DNA of 64,000 nucleotides from Didymella arachidicola (lineage: Eukaryota > Ascomycota > Dothideomycetes > Pleosporales > Didymellaceae), in contig CM049985.1 in assembly GCA_016630955.3 (NCBI GenBank), positions 1,984,001 through 2,048,000 of the forward strand, written 5' to 3'. Made by a program: the position numbers and the translations under genes. Positions 53,377 through 64,000 of this stretch are shown in pieces (position 1 is the stretch's first letter; each line of letters opens with the position of its first letter). Under the pieces are notes generated by a model. The model was not told where the DNA came from. It did no database searches and saw nothing but the letters and a program-made list of their open reading frames with translations.

Positions 53377-55741
53377 TGTGAATAACGATCTCGTGGAGTG
53401 GAGAGTTGATGGAAGAGAGGTTGGGTTGGGGAAGGGAAGCTATTAAAGCAGTTGGCGATGCAGATTTTCAATGGAGAAGGCGCGCTAGCGCCGCCAAGTA
53501 AGAGCGCTCAGGCCGCCGCTGCTCCGGGTCCTCTTCGATGCCTCGGGGAAGCAGTACGAATCTCCAGGACAGCATGCAAGGCATCTCACTGGTGCTTTGA
53601 ATTATGAACAGCTGCAATTGAGCCGCAAGTCCACTGCATGCCCACCGGCTGTCATCGAAGCTGCATTGTGTGGCCATCCGCCATCATTCGCTATCTTGCT
53701 TTATCTCAGGGTGCGGCTGTAAGCGTTGCTGTAGCAGCCACAACATCGAAGCTCTTTTCCACGACTGCGCAGGCACTGCAACCTGGCAGTTGCCACGCTT
53801 GGTACACCTGTAAACTGGGGCTTCAATGTTCACATGTGTCCAGATGCCTTTTCAAGTTTGAACCCTTCCCGAACGCGGTGCGCTTCGCAGCGCTTCTCCT
53901 TTCCCAGGGTCCGCCTTGAGCGCTATTTCCGCTACCAACAAGATCGGGCAATTTCGGGAGGACCGGGCCAATAAAGCACGAGACGATGGAAAATTCGTGG
54001 CCCGGGTCCCGATTGTTGAAAGGACCGTGGTTCGCCGTTGCCCAGGTGCTTCTGGATTTGAGGCCGCGCCGATGATGTCGATTCGATGAGGAGCTGTTCC
54101 TTCGGCACCTGATCGAGCACAGCTGCCGGCTGAGGGGCTTCACGGATGCAGCTGTGTGCTGTTAAAAGTCCCATGAACCACGACATCCTGGAGTCGCGCT
54201 GGGCCAATCAATCGATCACCTTGGAAACGTCCTCTGGCGCCAGCTGTTTCGCTGCACGAACGGGATTCCCGCCGATTCAGCACGCGACCGAAAGCTCCAC
54301 AAAGCTCGTCATCACAATAAGACAGTTCTTTTTCCGGCAGGACACTCACCAAAAGTTTTCCCAGAAGTACAGGCATCAACGCCAGTGCCATTGACGACAT
54401 TCAATCCCAGCGCCAGCCCAGCTACGGGATTCGACACTTGAATCTTTCGAATGATATCGAGCACCATGACAGGAACCACATTACCAATTTCTAGCCATGC
54501 CAGCCAACTCTCCGCTCTGCATATCGATAAATTCGCATCACGAGCTCGAGAATGGCCGTTCGGCGGGATCAGAAGTGCCAGTAGACTCTCACAGTAGGAT
54601 TTTAGGCGTATAGCTTCTGCCGCTAGTAATAGTTACAGATCTGCCAGCACCTCGAGATGGAGTACTGATAATGAAACAAAGGTCGTGCTTCTATAAAACG
54701 CATGCAGCAACCCAGGTCTGTGTCCCCGCGATCCATGAGCTTCACACACAGCGACCGTGCATGGCGACCGCGAATGACGACCACACATGACCGCAATCGA
54801 TTGCCTCGCAACGGACTCCTTACACCAGTGGCAGCCCGGATCACGAGGAGACAGTATGAGGAACATCATATCACAGTTGTAGGAAGAGGGTAGAACCGAG
54901 AGGCACAATGGAGACAGCTTTTTAGCAGTATGTGGTTACAGAGTGCACAAGCCATTCGCATGCTCTGCGGTCGCAGATCTGTTCGAAATCTGGACAGACT
55001 GCAACGCAGATTATGATGCAACGCAGATATGGGAGCAAGGAGGCGGCAAACATCACGTCTCGAGGACGAGATATCTTTCGAAAAACGCATAAATGTCAAA
55101 GCATGAAGGCAGTTCACCGAGGATCGACTCGCGAGCCGCTAGCTACCGGCTTAGCGCAAGCCACTCGTCCCCACTTAAACTACATGCAACGCTACGCTCC
55201 CGCATTGACTCGGTTGTACCTGCATTTTGTACATGCAGGCGCGATTTCATTGTGTTTCATCACTGTTTCTATGAGAAGATTGCGGCGACAGTCACGAAGA
55301 CATCAACCTGCAGGCTTTTCTGACTTGTTTTAGCCGGATCTGCTGGATCGTCAGGGACGAAAACTGCACACTACCATGCACACACACACACATACACCGG
55401 CTATTCCCTCTGGCGCGACAGTCTCTCGATATCGATACGACGACATTTGACTCAGCCCATATCTCACTGGCTACATTCACTGGCTTGACACTAGGTTTCG
55501 ATGCGCTTGAGGCTGGGAGACAGGAGCATGTGCACGTCAATCTTCCATTCGCGGTCGTGTGCCATGTTGGCTGCGACAGACCCCTGTTAATTCCCTAATA
55601 ATGTACAGCCTGGAAATTCAGCTCCCAGAATATTAGATGGCGTGCTACCACGCATCCTTACAGCTGGGGTAGCATTGCACCCTTGAAAGCAGCGCAGTTG
55701 TGGCTGTCGACATTATACTTTCTGTGAGCAGGAGCATCGCA
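53377..55741. other. 2.4 kb without a supported gene
   Basis: Promoter of the ADP/ATP carrier at its left edge. Frames on both strands at 53.8-54.4 kb and 54.6-55.3 kb overlap each other and have no recognisable features. A short CA repeat lies at about 55379-55398. Confidence 0.45.
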
Positions 55742-56219
55742 TTATGCCTCGCCGGCTTCTGCTATGGTCGCCTTGCTCGTCACCTTATCGTCGTCCTTGA
55801 CCAGGTCCATAAATTGCGTGTCGAAGTCCAGGTCGGTCATCTTCTTTGTATCTCTGCCCCTATCCTTTGCAATGATTTCGCCCGCAACGACTGCTACATA
55901 CTCAAATCCTAACTTCTGTTGCAGTTTCTCAAGCTTCATCTTGCTCTCGAAGGTGCCTCGACGGAAGAAGGTAGGTCCCGCTCGATTGTAAAAACATAGA
56001 ACTTCCAGGCACAAGCTTCTTGCCGGCTTTGGCAGCGGCTGCTACTGCATCCTTGTACCGGGAGCTTATGACTGGACCTTTCGGAGGAGCCCTCGTATCG
56101 AAAGCGTGAGCAATGCCATAGGCGACGGCTTCGAAGGACCTTCCATTCGGAACAGACCCTGCAATGACACCGATTGCCAATGCTGCGAAGATCGTGGGGT
56201 AGATTGTCGAGACTTTCAA
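55742..56219 (-). pseudogene. Small secreted protein with a one-base frameshift in a T5 run
   Basis: The ATG at 56219 starts a signal-peptide-like segment (MKVSTIYPTIFAALAIGVIA). The frame reads to AGKKLVPGSSM and then shifts. The next frame continues with FYNRAGPTFFRRGTFESKMK and a lysine/aspartate-rich helix to the stop at 55742. The shift coincides with five consecutive T (minus strand; plus-strand A run 55990-55994); one T fewer would join the frames into about 158 residues. No intron with sensible borders does so. No family recognised; size and secretion signal are those of candidate secreted effectors or extracellular proteins. It could be a pseudogene or a homopolymer sequencing error. 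Confidence 0.6.
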
Positions 56220-56902
56220 GGTGGATTGAGAAAGAAGAAAATGGGCTGGTGATTATCGAGGGAGAGCAAGAAGTGTCTGATGATTGACGAGGGCTCGTTA
56301 ACATTCGGCTACTGAGGATTATATGGAGAGCATTATGTGGTGAGGGCACGTGGATGTGCTACGGACATCAGATTGGAAAGTGACGGACAGTTCACTGTGG
56401 CGATAGGAGGAGTCGAAGTCCACCACCAAAGTATCGTGAGGCAGAGATCCTTGCTGGACAACATGTTAAGCATCAAGGCATGGAACGAGAGTAGCAGAAG
56501 AACTGGCATCGGAAAGATTAGGATGGACCGGGAACGAGCGGATTTTAACTTAGGTTGAACTAGTATTTCGCCCGTTTTGTGGGGAAGTGCTTGAGAGAAC
56601 CTTCTTGGTCGAATGAATTTCCTTTCGAAATTAATTACGTGAATTGAGTGGCAGATAGAAGAGGTGCCGGGGCGGGGATAAGCACGGCGTTCGGAGAACG
56701 ACCGCTTCGAAGCTGCGCCACTTCCCGAACACCACATATTTACATTCGAGAAGCCCCGTCGACCACAGAGCCCCAAACTGCTCTTTCGGAGGCACACAAA
56801 CGTAAAGCCGCAGATCGTGTGCAGCCAGAGCTACACCTAAATCGTCGAATTCGAGCCATCCGTCTAGGTGGGGCACAGCCAAGACCCTAACTTTAGATCA
56901 CG
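56220..56902. other. Divergent intergenic region
   Basis: 5' flanks of the small secreted protein and the TLDc gene; frames on the two strands are mutual shadows. Confidence 0.5.
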
Positions 56903-58535
56903 ATGAACACAAGCAACAGTGGAAGACAAGTTCGTGCTTGGGCTGAAGTCGGAGCCCTGACGGACGGAGCCATATTAGATCGCTTCGATCAGAACATAAC
57001 CGACAGCCCCCCCTTTTCCACAGATGAGCTGGAAGCGTTGGAAAGCAATTTCGAGAGGCTCTGCGATGACAATGGTCGTGTCGACAAGGCAGCGTTCCGA
57101 ACATTTGTATTCTCGAAAGTCGATCTTCCGTCTGCGCTCAACGAAGCCGCTGGGATTCTGTTTGACAGTCTTTGCTACCTAAGCACAACACCTCTGCAGG
57201 CCATATCACCACCACCTGACTTCCTCACTCTAAAAGGGCTCAAACGTGCTCTTGTGTGGTCCTTCCCACACAAGACCTCGTCGATCATGATAAACACCTC
57301 TGGATATCGCGAAAGATCGCCGGCAGATCACAGAAAGCTCATCTTCCAGAGCCTAGCAACATCGTACCAACATCAAACCTCATGGTCCGATAGGACATTG
57401 CCAAGAGCATTGGCAGCCGCCAACGCCAGAGACCTTCCACCGAGCTATAGAGGCGGCCCGGTTGAAGAGAAAGATATCAACTTCGACGATGACGGGGATG
57501 AGATGTACCACGATGTGTTGGACTTTATTGCCTCGACGCAGCCTTTCGTACCGCCCACTAACGCTGATCCACGTCGCGATAGCTACCGTTATCTGGCGAC
57601 GAAACTTCACGAAGGAGCCCCATCATTGTACGAGTTGGCTATATCGACACCTAGAATGCAAGCGTTTGTCTCGTTATTGCTCGCAATAAATCTTCGGGAT
57701 CGAGTCGTGGACGAAACGGCGGACGCTGATCCGGAGATTCAGAGTGTTGCACAGTCTATGGTAGCATGTTTTGATCAGTCACCCTCAGAGTGTTCGTCAG
57801 GACCTTCTGATATAATCACCTGGCCGATGTTCAACTTCGCCATCTCAAAGCTGCTTGTACGTATGTCACTGCACTTCAATTGTGCGCTGCTAACCTCTGT
57901 AGCCTGACCTATTTGACTCACTCTATAGTCTACTTTCCTTGGTCTTCTTCGATGATACTCGCCAATTCGACGCCTATACAGGGTACGCTAAGCCTGGCCC
58001 AGTCCTTACGCTTCCTCGCATGGTCCAATTGGAAACTTTTCTGTACAACTCTATCAGCATGCTTGATATTCACCGCCTGGAAAGAAGCACGAGTGACATT
58101 GAGCTGGTCGAAGCTATCAAGAACATCGCAGAGTGCGCTTTACTTGTAATCTCCGGTCACACAGCAACGAATGAGACTCACATCTATGGTGTCTTCATCG
58201 CTCGGCCGCCGATAGATGGACCTTGCATACAAAGTGGCGGGTCAGACTTCGACGAGACAGCTTTGCTGTTTCAACTGAGCCCTACTCACGACGTCTTTCA
58301 CGGGATAATTGGTGCTTCAGCATGGAATTTGAACACGGATGGCTTGATCTTCGGCAACAAGGATCATGGTGCTGCCTTAGCCCTCAATGCTCCGTTGACA
58401 GAAGCACGAGTCACACACAGACTCCCTGGTCCCAGTGCTGATACGAAAATCGTCTATCGTCCTTCTCTACACAGAGGTGACTTTGATATACTTTTTTCGA
58501 TTGATGCCGTCGAGCTATGGGGCAAATCCGTGTAG
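56903..58535 (+). CDS. TLDc-domain protein (Rtc5/Oxr1 superfamily), 528 aa
   Basis: Exons 56903-57856 and 57903-58535 with a 46 bp intron (GTACGT...CTGTAG). Splicing gives AISKLL|PDLFDSLYSLLSLVFF. The N-terminal half has an EF-hand-like helical region (LEALESNFERLCDDNGRVDK). The TLDc domain occupies roughly 340-528, with LLVISGHTATNETHIYGVFI, DETALLFQLSPTHDVF, LIFGNKDHGAALALN and DAVELWGKSV. TLDc proteins bind or regulate the V-ATPase and protect against oxidative stress in several eukaryotes. The N-terminus lacks the MGQ myristoylation start of canonical Rtc5, so this may be a distinct fungal paralogue. Confidence 0.85.
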
Positions 58536-60098
58536 CCCTTCGTGTCACAACAAGAGCCGGTGGTAGTACAATAATTACTGGCAGCATATGGTCTCCTCTT
58601 CACACGCAAGACTCGTACAAACTAATGCCTAAGACTTTCTCGCAATCCAATCTTGAGGTCTGTGTTCGACTCTTCTGCAATACAAGGGATTGCCGTTGTC
58701 GCCCATGACGCCTGAAGTACGTTACCACATCTCCTTTCTGGAGCTCATTGAGCGAGACAACAACGATCCAAACGACGATGGGGACTGTACTACCGACTTT
58801 AGGTCTGTTCTACAAAACCAACCTTAGGTCTGCTTTCTACAAAATCAAACCATGGCTTGAACATATGCCTGCCAGACTGCGATCGTGTCGCCATGGAGAT
58901 GGGAAGGAGCACGGTGAGTCTCTTCAATACAAGCGTGACCTTCTCCTACCTGTCTAGCTTCAAAAGTAGCAGGGCTTTCTAGAGCTTTCAATCTGTAATG
59001 CATGCATCTTACTTCAACGCTCGCATTCATGTCCTGTTTCCCCGCGCTCTCCTTACCCTAGCGATTCGAGCATCGCGATGCAGCATTTGGAGTCGCTTGT
59101 GGGACTACAAGCCAAAGGAGCTCGCGATCATGCAACTATGACTATCGATTTAATATATACCGTGGCTTCCATCTCCAGTGTTCTCTATGGCGGGCCTGAA
59201 TTTCTGCAGATGCTCTGTAACGCAATAACGACACTCGTTGCTTACATCTACTCGCAGACACTGGACGTCAACACTCGCGCTATAACTACTTTTGACATGT
59301 CTCCATCTGGACGCTTATTCGCTTTCAACACCAAATGCGCGTTTCAAACCATGGCTGATGCTCTGCAAGTTTCAATCACAAGTCAGCTGTCTGTCCGGAT
59401 CTGATGCGTCTGGATGACTCAGCGTTGCTGTTGGAAGAGCCACAACCACCTTGGACCAATTTGATAAGGCTCAGTCTCTTCATTGATTCATGCGTAAGTA
59501 TGTAGGTCTCACAATGGAGATTCTGCAGCGCTGTTAGAAGTAAAGGGCAATTGCATACGTAGGGACGCTACTCGAAAGTCCCAAGAGTAAGAAGGACGAT
59601 TTTACATGTGACCACTAGCGAATAACAGCGGTTACATCTCTTTTGCGATCCTTTTGTAACCTTCAGGAACGAGCTGCCTCTTTACAGAACTAACACGTGT
59701 TTTATAGTGCCTCTTATTTCGGCTTCGGAGGATCTGCAATCGGTTTTCCGAATTTACTTGCCAGATTTGGAGTGTGAGCGCCAACACCTGCGCTCTCACT
59801 CGTCTGGATCTTGAACTCCAAACAGACTAACTATCACGCCGCATTGGCGCATCCTCCAGGTTTCCAAGATAACCATGTGATTTGAGTGCCTGGAAAAACT
59901 ACTGCAGCCACTTGAGCCAGACTTTTGCTGTTGTACAACCCGCTGCTTTAAGCTGCACCATAGTACAATGCAGACTTCGTATCGCAAGACACAAGACAAT
60001 GGCTTTCCAGAGCATGATCCTGAGTCTGGAGTTACTGCGTTCAAATTCTCCGTTCTAGATAGCACGCCACTTTTTTCGATCGTCCAGGCCATACCATC
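58536..60098. other. 1.6 kb without a supported gene
   Basis: A plus-strand frame at 59078-59404 (108 codons, hydrophobic middle) is the only notable one; it has no family feature. The far end may contain the first exon of the broken surface protein (MQTSYRKTQDNGFPEH at 59968). Confidence 0.4.
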
Positions 60099-60866
60099 GT
60101 GCAGTCCTTATCACAAGGACCAAATGCCAAACCCCAAACGACGCAGCCTGGCCAGCTGGCTACAATAGCTGGCGTAGCCGGTGAATTCATCGGCAAGACC
60201 ATCGAGCGGAGCAAGTACCAGACAGATGTTTCGCCAGATAATCGGTCACCTGCATGTCCCTCAATCGCATCAACCTTCCCAACATCTCTAGCCACCTCCC
60301 CCTCAACACCAAGTGCCACATCGACACCTCCCAGCGGAACTTTTGAGCGTACGATTGCCCAACCCACCACAGGCTGTCCATCCGGCATTTCGTACAATTC
60401 CTTCAAAGCGCGAACCAGATTCCTCGAATGGCAATACACCACCGTCTGCGACCACGGCTAGCACAACGACGAATTGGTCGCGCTTTCCGCTGCTACGACG
60501 TCTGACTGTATTAAAGCTTGCGTCATGTACAATGCGCATAAATCTGGCAGCGATAGGACATGTGTTGGCGGAGGCTTCATTCCGGAGTGGTGGAATCAGA
60601 CGCGCGCCATGGATGAGAGTGGGGGTATGGCGTACAACTGCTTCTTGAAGAGTAATGCAAGCGGGATTTCGAGGAACGATAAGCAGTATGAGGTTGTGAC
60701 GGTGTGTCTTTATGGGTGGTGTGATGGTGTCTTGGGTCAGAGGTGCAGAACTGTAGCTAGACGGGCTTCGATAATCGACATCGTTCTGTACTTTATGTGT
60801 TCAATGTGGAGAATATCAAGTGGTCGATGCTTTCTTCAAAATTCGCAAGAGGTAGCATATTTCTGA
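60099..60866 (+). pseudogene. Cysteine-rich (PAN/apple-like) surface protein with an in-frame stop
   Basis: One plus-strand frame carries a Ser/Thr/Pro-rich segment, then CPSGISYNSFKARTRFLEWQ and TTVCDHG. It is interrupted by TAG at 60459-60461 and continues in the same frame with HNDELVALSAATTSDCIKAC, VMYNAHKSGSDRTCVGGGFI, PEWWNQT and NCFLKSN. The Cys spacing and the C-G-FIP-W-NQT pattern resemble the extracellular half of fungal single-pass membrane proteins with a PAN/apple-like fold. A CAG or TGG codon is expected at the stop. The first exon and transmembrane segment are not convincingly found. Likely a pseudogene. Confidence 0.45.
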
Positions 60867-61321
60867 CGCACACGGATGATATGCCAAAGACTCTTTTTTA
60901 AATAGAAACCTGAAATGTGACAAAGACTGGAAGATGACGGAAAGCGTATTGCAAGTCCCAGTATGGTTCTTGAAGTAGCATGCACAACTAGCCACGACCT
61001 AGGTGAAATGCAGCCGTGTTGTGAGCAATAAGTATCCTTCACGGCGTCGTGAGATTCTGGCCCTGGCGCCCTGAACATGCTAAGTGCCAACGAGAAGGCG
61101 TGCGACCCGAATAAAACTGAGCAACGACAACAGGAAGATTGCTGACGCCATTATCTGAGCCTCCAGGTTTGATTGTTGCACTATTGCTCGAGGGACACCA
61201 TGCTCCCTCCCTTACATCCCCTGGTCAGCATAGGAATGCAACTAAGCCCCCTCCTTACCCCAGGCCCAAACCTCAATAACTCAATCATGGCCGCTTCCAT
61301 TCGGCTGTATCCATGTAAGAG
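60867..61321. other. Intergenic, promoter of the glycosyltransferase
   Basis: No gene recognised. Confidence 0.5.
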
Positions 61322-62333
61322 ATGCTATTCCTTCGCAAGGCCTCACTGTCCAGTGAGGTCTTCATCTGCTCCGCTCTCCTCGCTCTCTGCACGCTCGCTC
61401 TAATCTACCACTTCTACACCAGCACAACCACAATCTACCGCGACATACAGTACCTTCGCCTCCCCTTCTCACCTGCACCACCATCCTCCTCCATACCCAA
61501 CATCCTATGGTACAAACTCGGTCCCTTGGGACTCAACAACGACACGCAACACTGGACCGAGAGTTGCATCGCCGCGAACCCAGACTACGACGTGCATTTC
61601 CTGACCGACGAGGATGCAGAGGATTTCGTGCACACCGCGTTCTCGAACCGTCCTGATATTCTCGAGGCGTACTTTGGCCTTACCGTGCCGATCTTGAAGG
61701 CGGATATGCTGCGCTACATGCTGCTGTACGATCAAGGTGAGGGTGCTGCTGCGGGGGGGAAACGTTCATGCTGATGTTAGCAAAGGCGGGATCTGGTCTG
61801 ATCTCGATGTATCGTGCGAGGAGATACCGATGGAGGCGTGGATTCCAGCGCAGTTTCGAGGCAAGGTGGGTTTGGTTGTGGGCTGGGAATTCGATGTGGG
61901 GTGGACTCCGGGGATCGTGAGGCAATTCGAAAGCTGGATGATTATGGCGAGGCCGGGGAGCCCGCACATGTTGACTGTGATTGAAGGGATTGTGGAGACG
62001 CTGCATGAGATTATGAGGAAAGAGCATGTGAGCATTGGGAACGTTACTTTGAACATGACGGGAGATGTTGTGGACTTTTCGGGACCGAGGCGGTTGACGA
62101 CGGGTGTGTTCAAGAGCTTGGAGTACACGTTGAATCGCACTGTAAGCCCGGATGAGGTCAAGGAAATTATCCAACCGGCGCTGTTGGGTGATGTGTTGGT
62201 CATGCCGGGGCGTTCGTTCGCGGCTTCGTCGAACGACTATGCGAAGAATGGTGGAGCATCAGGACTGATATCGCCGCAATTGGTGACGCATCATTATGCC
62301 GGGACTTGGAAGAACGATAAAGGTGGTGAGTGA
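61322..62333 (+). CDS. Golgi type II glycosyltransferase, GT32 / Och1-like, 320 aa
   Basis: Exons 61322-61736 and 61786-62333 with a 49 bp intron. The acceptor is the AAAG at 61785, not the TTAG nearby, because only that restores LLYDQ|GGIWSDLDVSC. A short basic N-terminus and a signal anchor (VFICSALLALCTLALIYHFY) are followed by a lumenal domain with IPNILWYKLG, ANPDYDVHFLTDEDAEDFV, VPILKADMLRYMLLYDQGGI and the DxD motif (SDLD) that binds the nucleotide sugar with Mn2+. HHYAGTWKN near the end is also family-typical. Likely an alpha-mannosyl- or related transferase of cell-wall glycoproteins. Its stop lies only 8 bp from the stop of the convergent HET gene. Confidence 0.92.
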
Positions 62334-62341
62334 TATGCGAG

Positions 62342-64000
62342 TTAGACAATGACGATCGTCTTCTCCTCCACCTTTACCCCAGCCATGTACATCTTCAAGT
62401 CTGGCAACTGGTCGCTCTCATACTCATGGTCATGTTTCCACCTCCCATCCTCACCATCCCCACCGATTCTTCCATTGCACTGGTAGAACTCCATATCATC
62501 CCACCAAAGCTTTCTGTAAGCCTCTTCCCATACATTCTCTCCTATATGAAAGCCTCGCTCCCACTCGTGCGGTGCAGTAATCCTTCTCGTCCGATCATCT
62601 TTCCAGCTGCACAGATACCCGTACCACGCGCAACTGTCCCATACGGCGAGACCAACGCGCCTATAAGTTCCTTCCGTGTCCCCTGTAGGTACAAGGGCCA
62701 AGGTATGGACGCTGACAGGGTCGTGTGTCTGGTAGGAATTCATCTGCTTAACGAGTTGTTCCCCAAGGTGGCGCTGGGCAATCGCAACGAAGGTGATCTC
62801 TTTCGTGGGGGCAATAATCTCATCAGGCCTGAAACTTCCGCGCACAAAGCGGAATGACCCTTTCCTCCGGACATCGTCGATATCTGTGGCAATCTCGGAG
62901 CTGGGATCCCGTTCTGAAAAGAGAAAGTACTGGATTGGATGAAAGGATCGATCTTTGAAGATCATATGCTCGAGACCCAGACGACCTGCGGGTGGCGGCG
63001 CAGTCATATGTGGCAGTTTCGACACAGCTTCCCGGTTGGAATACTGATAGATGGCGTTGACGTATCCTTTTCGAATGTGTCCAAGGATTGTTGCTTCGCC
63101 GGTCTGCTTGTGGATACTGCCGGAAACCTCGACATTCTTTACAACACATATTCGATCGAGACTCAGCATCTCATTCTGCCCATACATCACTGGTGCTGTG
63201 ACGGAAGCCCATGACCAGCTGGGTGCGAGGGCTTCTGCGTGACGGATACGCTCATTGCGCTCGATATCGAAGTTTGTTGTTGCGCTCATAAGGAACGTCT
63301 CGTTATGCGGCAAACTCCACAAGAGCCCAACGAAGAAATGATCCCGCCATAGACCAGCGACGTATTCGTTTCTCGTGTGTCGACCGAGTGCCTGCGCTAC
63401 GCCTGCAAGGGCGACCAGTCTATCGCTTGACTTTGTCATTCCTCGGTGAGTGTAATTCATAGTTAGATTACACCAGTATTGGTGCTTCATACGCGCCCAG
63501 AAACGCGAGTCTGTCATTGTGCCCTCCTTGGCATCGACGTCGTCAAAGTACTCGAACTCATCCATGATACCGCTGCGAATGGACTTGAGCGACAAGTCGT
63601 GCCTTGTTGTGCCAGACGTAGGAGAGCCTTCAGAGCCATGCATAGTGATGCATTCCCACTTCAGCTGATCACCGTCAAAGATGAGCATTCGAGGCGAGAG
63701 AAGCTGCTCCTGCAGGACCCACGCACGTCCATAAAGCGCTGGATCACCTCCACCAAGATCGTTCGTTTGCGGTCGTCCATACGTGGTAAATTGCAGCCTC
63801 CGAGCCGGACGTGTGGTTGTTCTTCCAGGGATGTCGATGTGGAACGGCAAGTTCAGTAGCCCATCCCTCGTTTTGAAGCATCCCACGTCACCCCCTGGCG
63901 CATGTGCCGCTGCCAATGTCAAAGTGGCAAACAGATAGACGTCGCACATCGTAGCTGCTTCTTTTGCCCAATCATCGCTGTCATCCTGGATAATACACAT
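62342..64000 (-). CDS. HET-domain protein, N-terminus beyond the window
   Basis: Minus-strand frame of 552 codons, open to the right edge. The visible protein begins CIIQDDSDDWAKEAATMCDV, which in HET proteins follows the WIDSL core, so the gene extends to the right; the ATG at the very edge need not be the start. Further HET landmarks are ATLTLAAAHAPGGDVGCF, LYGRAWVLQEQLLSPRMLIF, SRFWARM, DRLVALAGVAQALG, YVAGLWRDHFFVGLLW and APSWSWASV. The C-terminal 300 residues are less conserved and Trp-rich near the end. The frame is uninterrupted over 1.66 kb, unlike the other HET loci here. Role: heterokaryon incompatibility or related non-self response. Confidence 0.93.
   Translation of the reverse strand: MCIIQDDSDDWAKEAATMCDVYLFATLTLAAAHAPGGDVGCFKTRDGLLNLPFHIDIPGRTTTRPARRLQFTTYGRPQTNDLGGGDPALYGRAWVLQEQLLSPRMLIFDGDQLKWECITMHGSEGSPTSGTTRHDLSLKSIRSGIMDEFEYFDDVDAKEGTMTDSRFWARMKHQYWCNLTMNYTHRGMTKSSDRLVALAGVAQALGRHTRNEYVAGLWRDHFFVGLLWSLPHNETFLMSATTNFDIERNERIRHAEALAPSWSWASVTAPVMYGQNEMLSLDRICVVKNVEVSGSIHKQTGEATILGHIRKGYVNAIYQYSNREAVSKLPHMTAPPPAGRLGLEHMIFKDRSFHPIQYFLFSERDPSSEIATDIDDVRRKGSFRFVRGSFRPDEIIAPTKEITFVAIAQRHLGEQLVKQMNSYQTHDPVSVHTLALVPTGDTEGTYRRVGLAVWDSCAWYGYLCSWKDDRTRRITAPHEWERGFHIGENVWEEAYRKLWWDDMEFYQCNGRIGGDGEDGRWKHDHEYESDQLPDLKMYMAGVKVEEKTIVIV

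Noticed and set aside
55379..55398. CA dinucleotide tract
   Set aside because: A common microsatellite of about ten units with no associated structure.
1..64000. CRISPR arrays, rRNA operons or tRNA genes
   Set aside because: No regularly spaced repeats and no A-box/B-box pair with a cloverleaf was found by eye; a covariance-model scan would settle tRNAs.

Overview
The window is filamentous ascomycete DNA. The genes have short GT-AG introns of about 46-60 bp with CTAAC-type branch sites, are densely packed and mostly monocistronic on both strands, and include fungus-specific families: HET incompatibility proteins, PL1 pectinolytic enzymes, a CBM18/AA7 oxidase, a Fot1/pogo transposon and a Mis6/CENP-I protein. 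The protein content fits a plant-associated Dothideomycete, probably Pleosporales; that placement is inference from gene content.

Layout. 1-13.6 kb is an accessory-flavoured block. It holds a truncated CBM18-AA7 oxidase, a pair of 80 bp hairpin repeats in opposite orientation, a large secreted S41-type peptidase, a broken HET gene, a secreted pectin lyase and a multi-pass membrane protein. 15-36.5 kb is mostly housekeeping and metabolic: TMA64/eIF2D, a coiled-coil protein, glycerate kinase, an MFS transporter next to an FAD monooxygenase, a degenerate HD-domain protein, a HET relic, the mitochondrial GGQ release-factor-like protein RSO55, a serine palmitoyltransferase small subunit, an unknown protein and the kinetochore protein CENP-I/Mis6. 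37-45 kb holds a MARVEL-like membrane protein, a complete 1.84 kb Fot1/pogo transposon (TA duplication, terminal inverted repeats, intact transposase), a CCCH/DUF7923 protein, a glutathione S-transferase and ribosomal protein eS7. 45-64 kb holds a HET gene broken by a single stop, a pectate lyase with its own TATA box, a proline-rich protein, the mitochondrial ADP/ATP carrier, a frameshifted small secreted protein, a TLDc protein, a broken cysteine-rich surface protein, an Och1-type glycosyltransferase and the 3' part of another HET gene.

Functional themes. Three or four secreted plant-polymer or defence-facing enzymes (AA7 oxidase, pectin lyase, pectate lyase, S41 peptidase) are scattered among housekeeping genes rather than clustered. 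HET loci occur four times and three are visibly inactivated. I found no polyketide or peptide synthetase, no CRISPR array and no rRNA or tRNA gene. The least explained elements are the paired 80 bp hairpins at 1.9-2.2 kb, the catalytically degenerate HD protein at 27 kb, and the right terminal repeat of the transposon, which carries an extra 17 bp unit. All exon boundaries were inferred by hand from splice sites and frame continuity.
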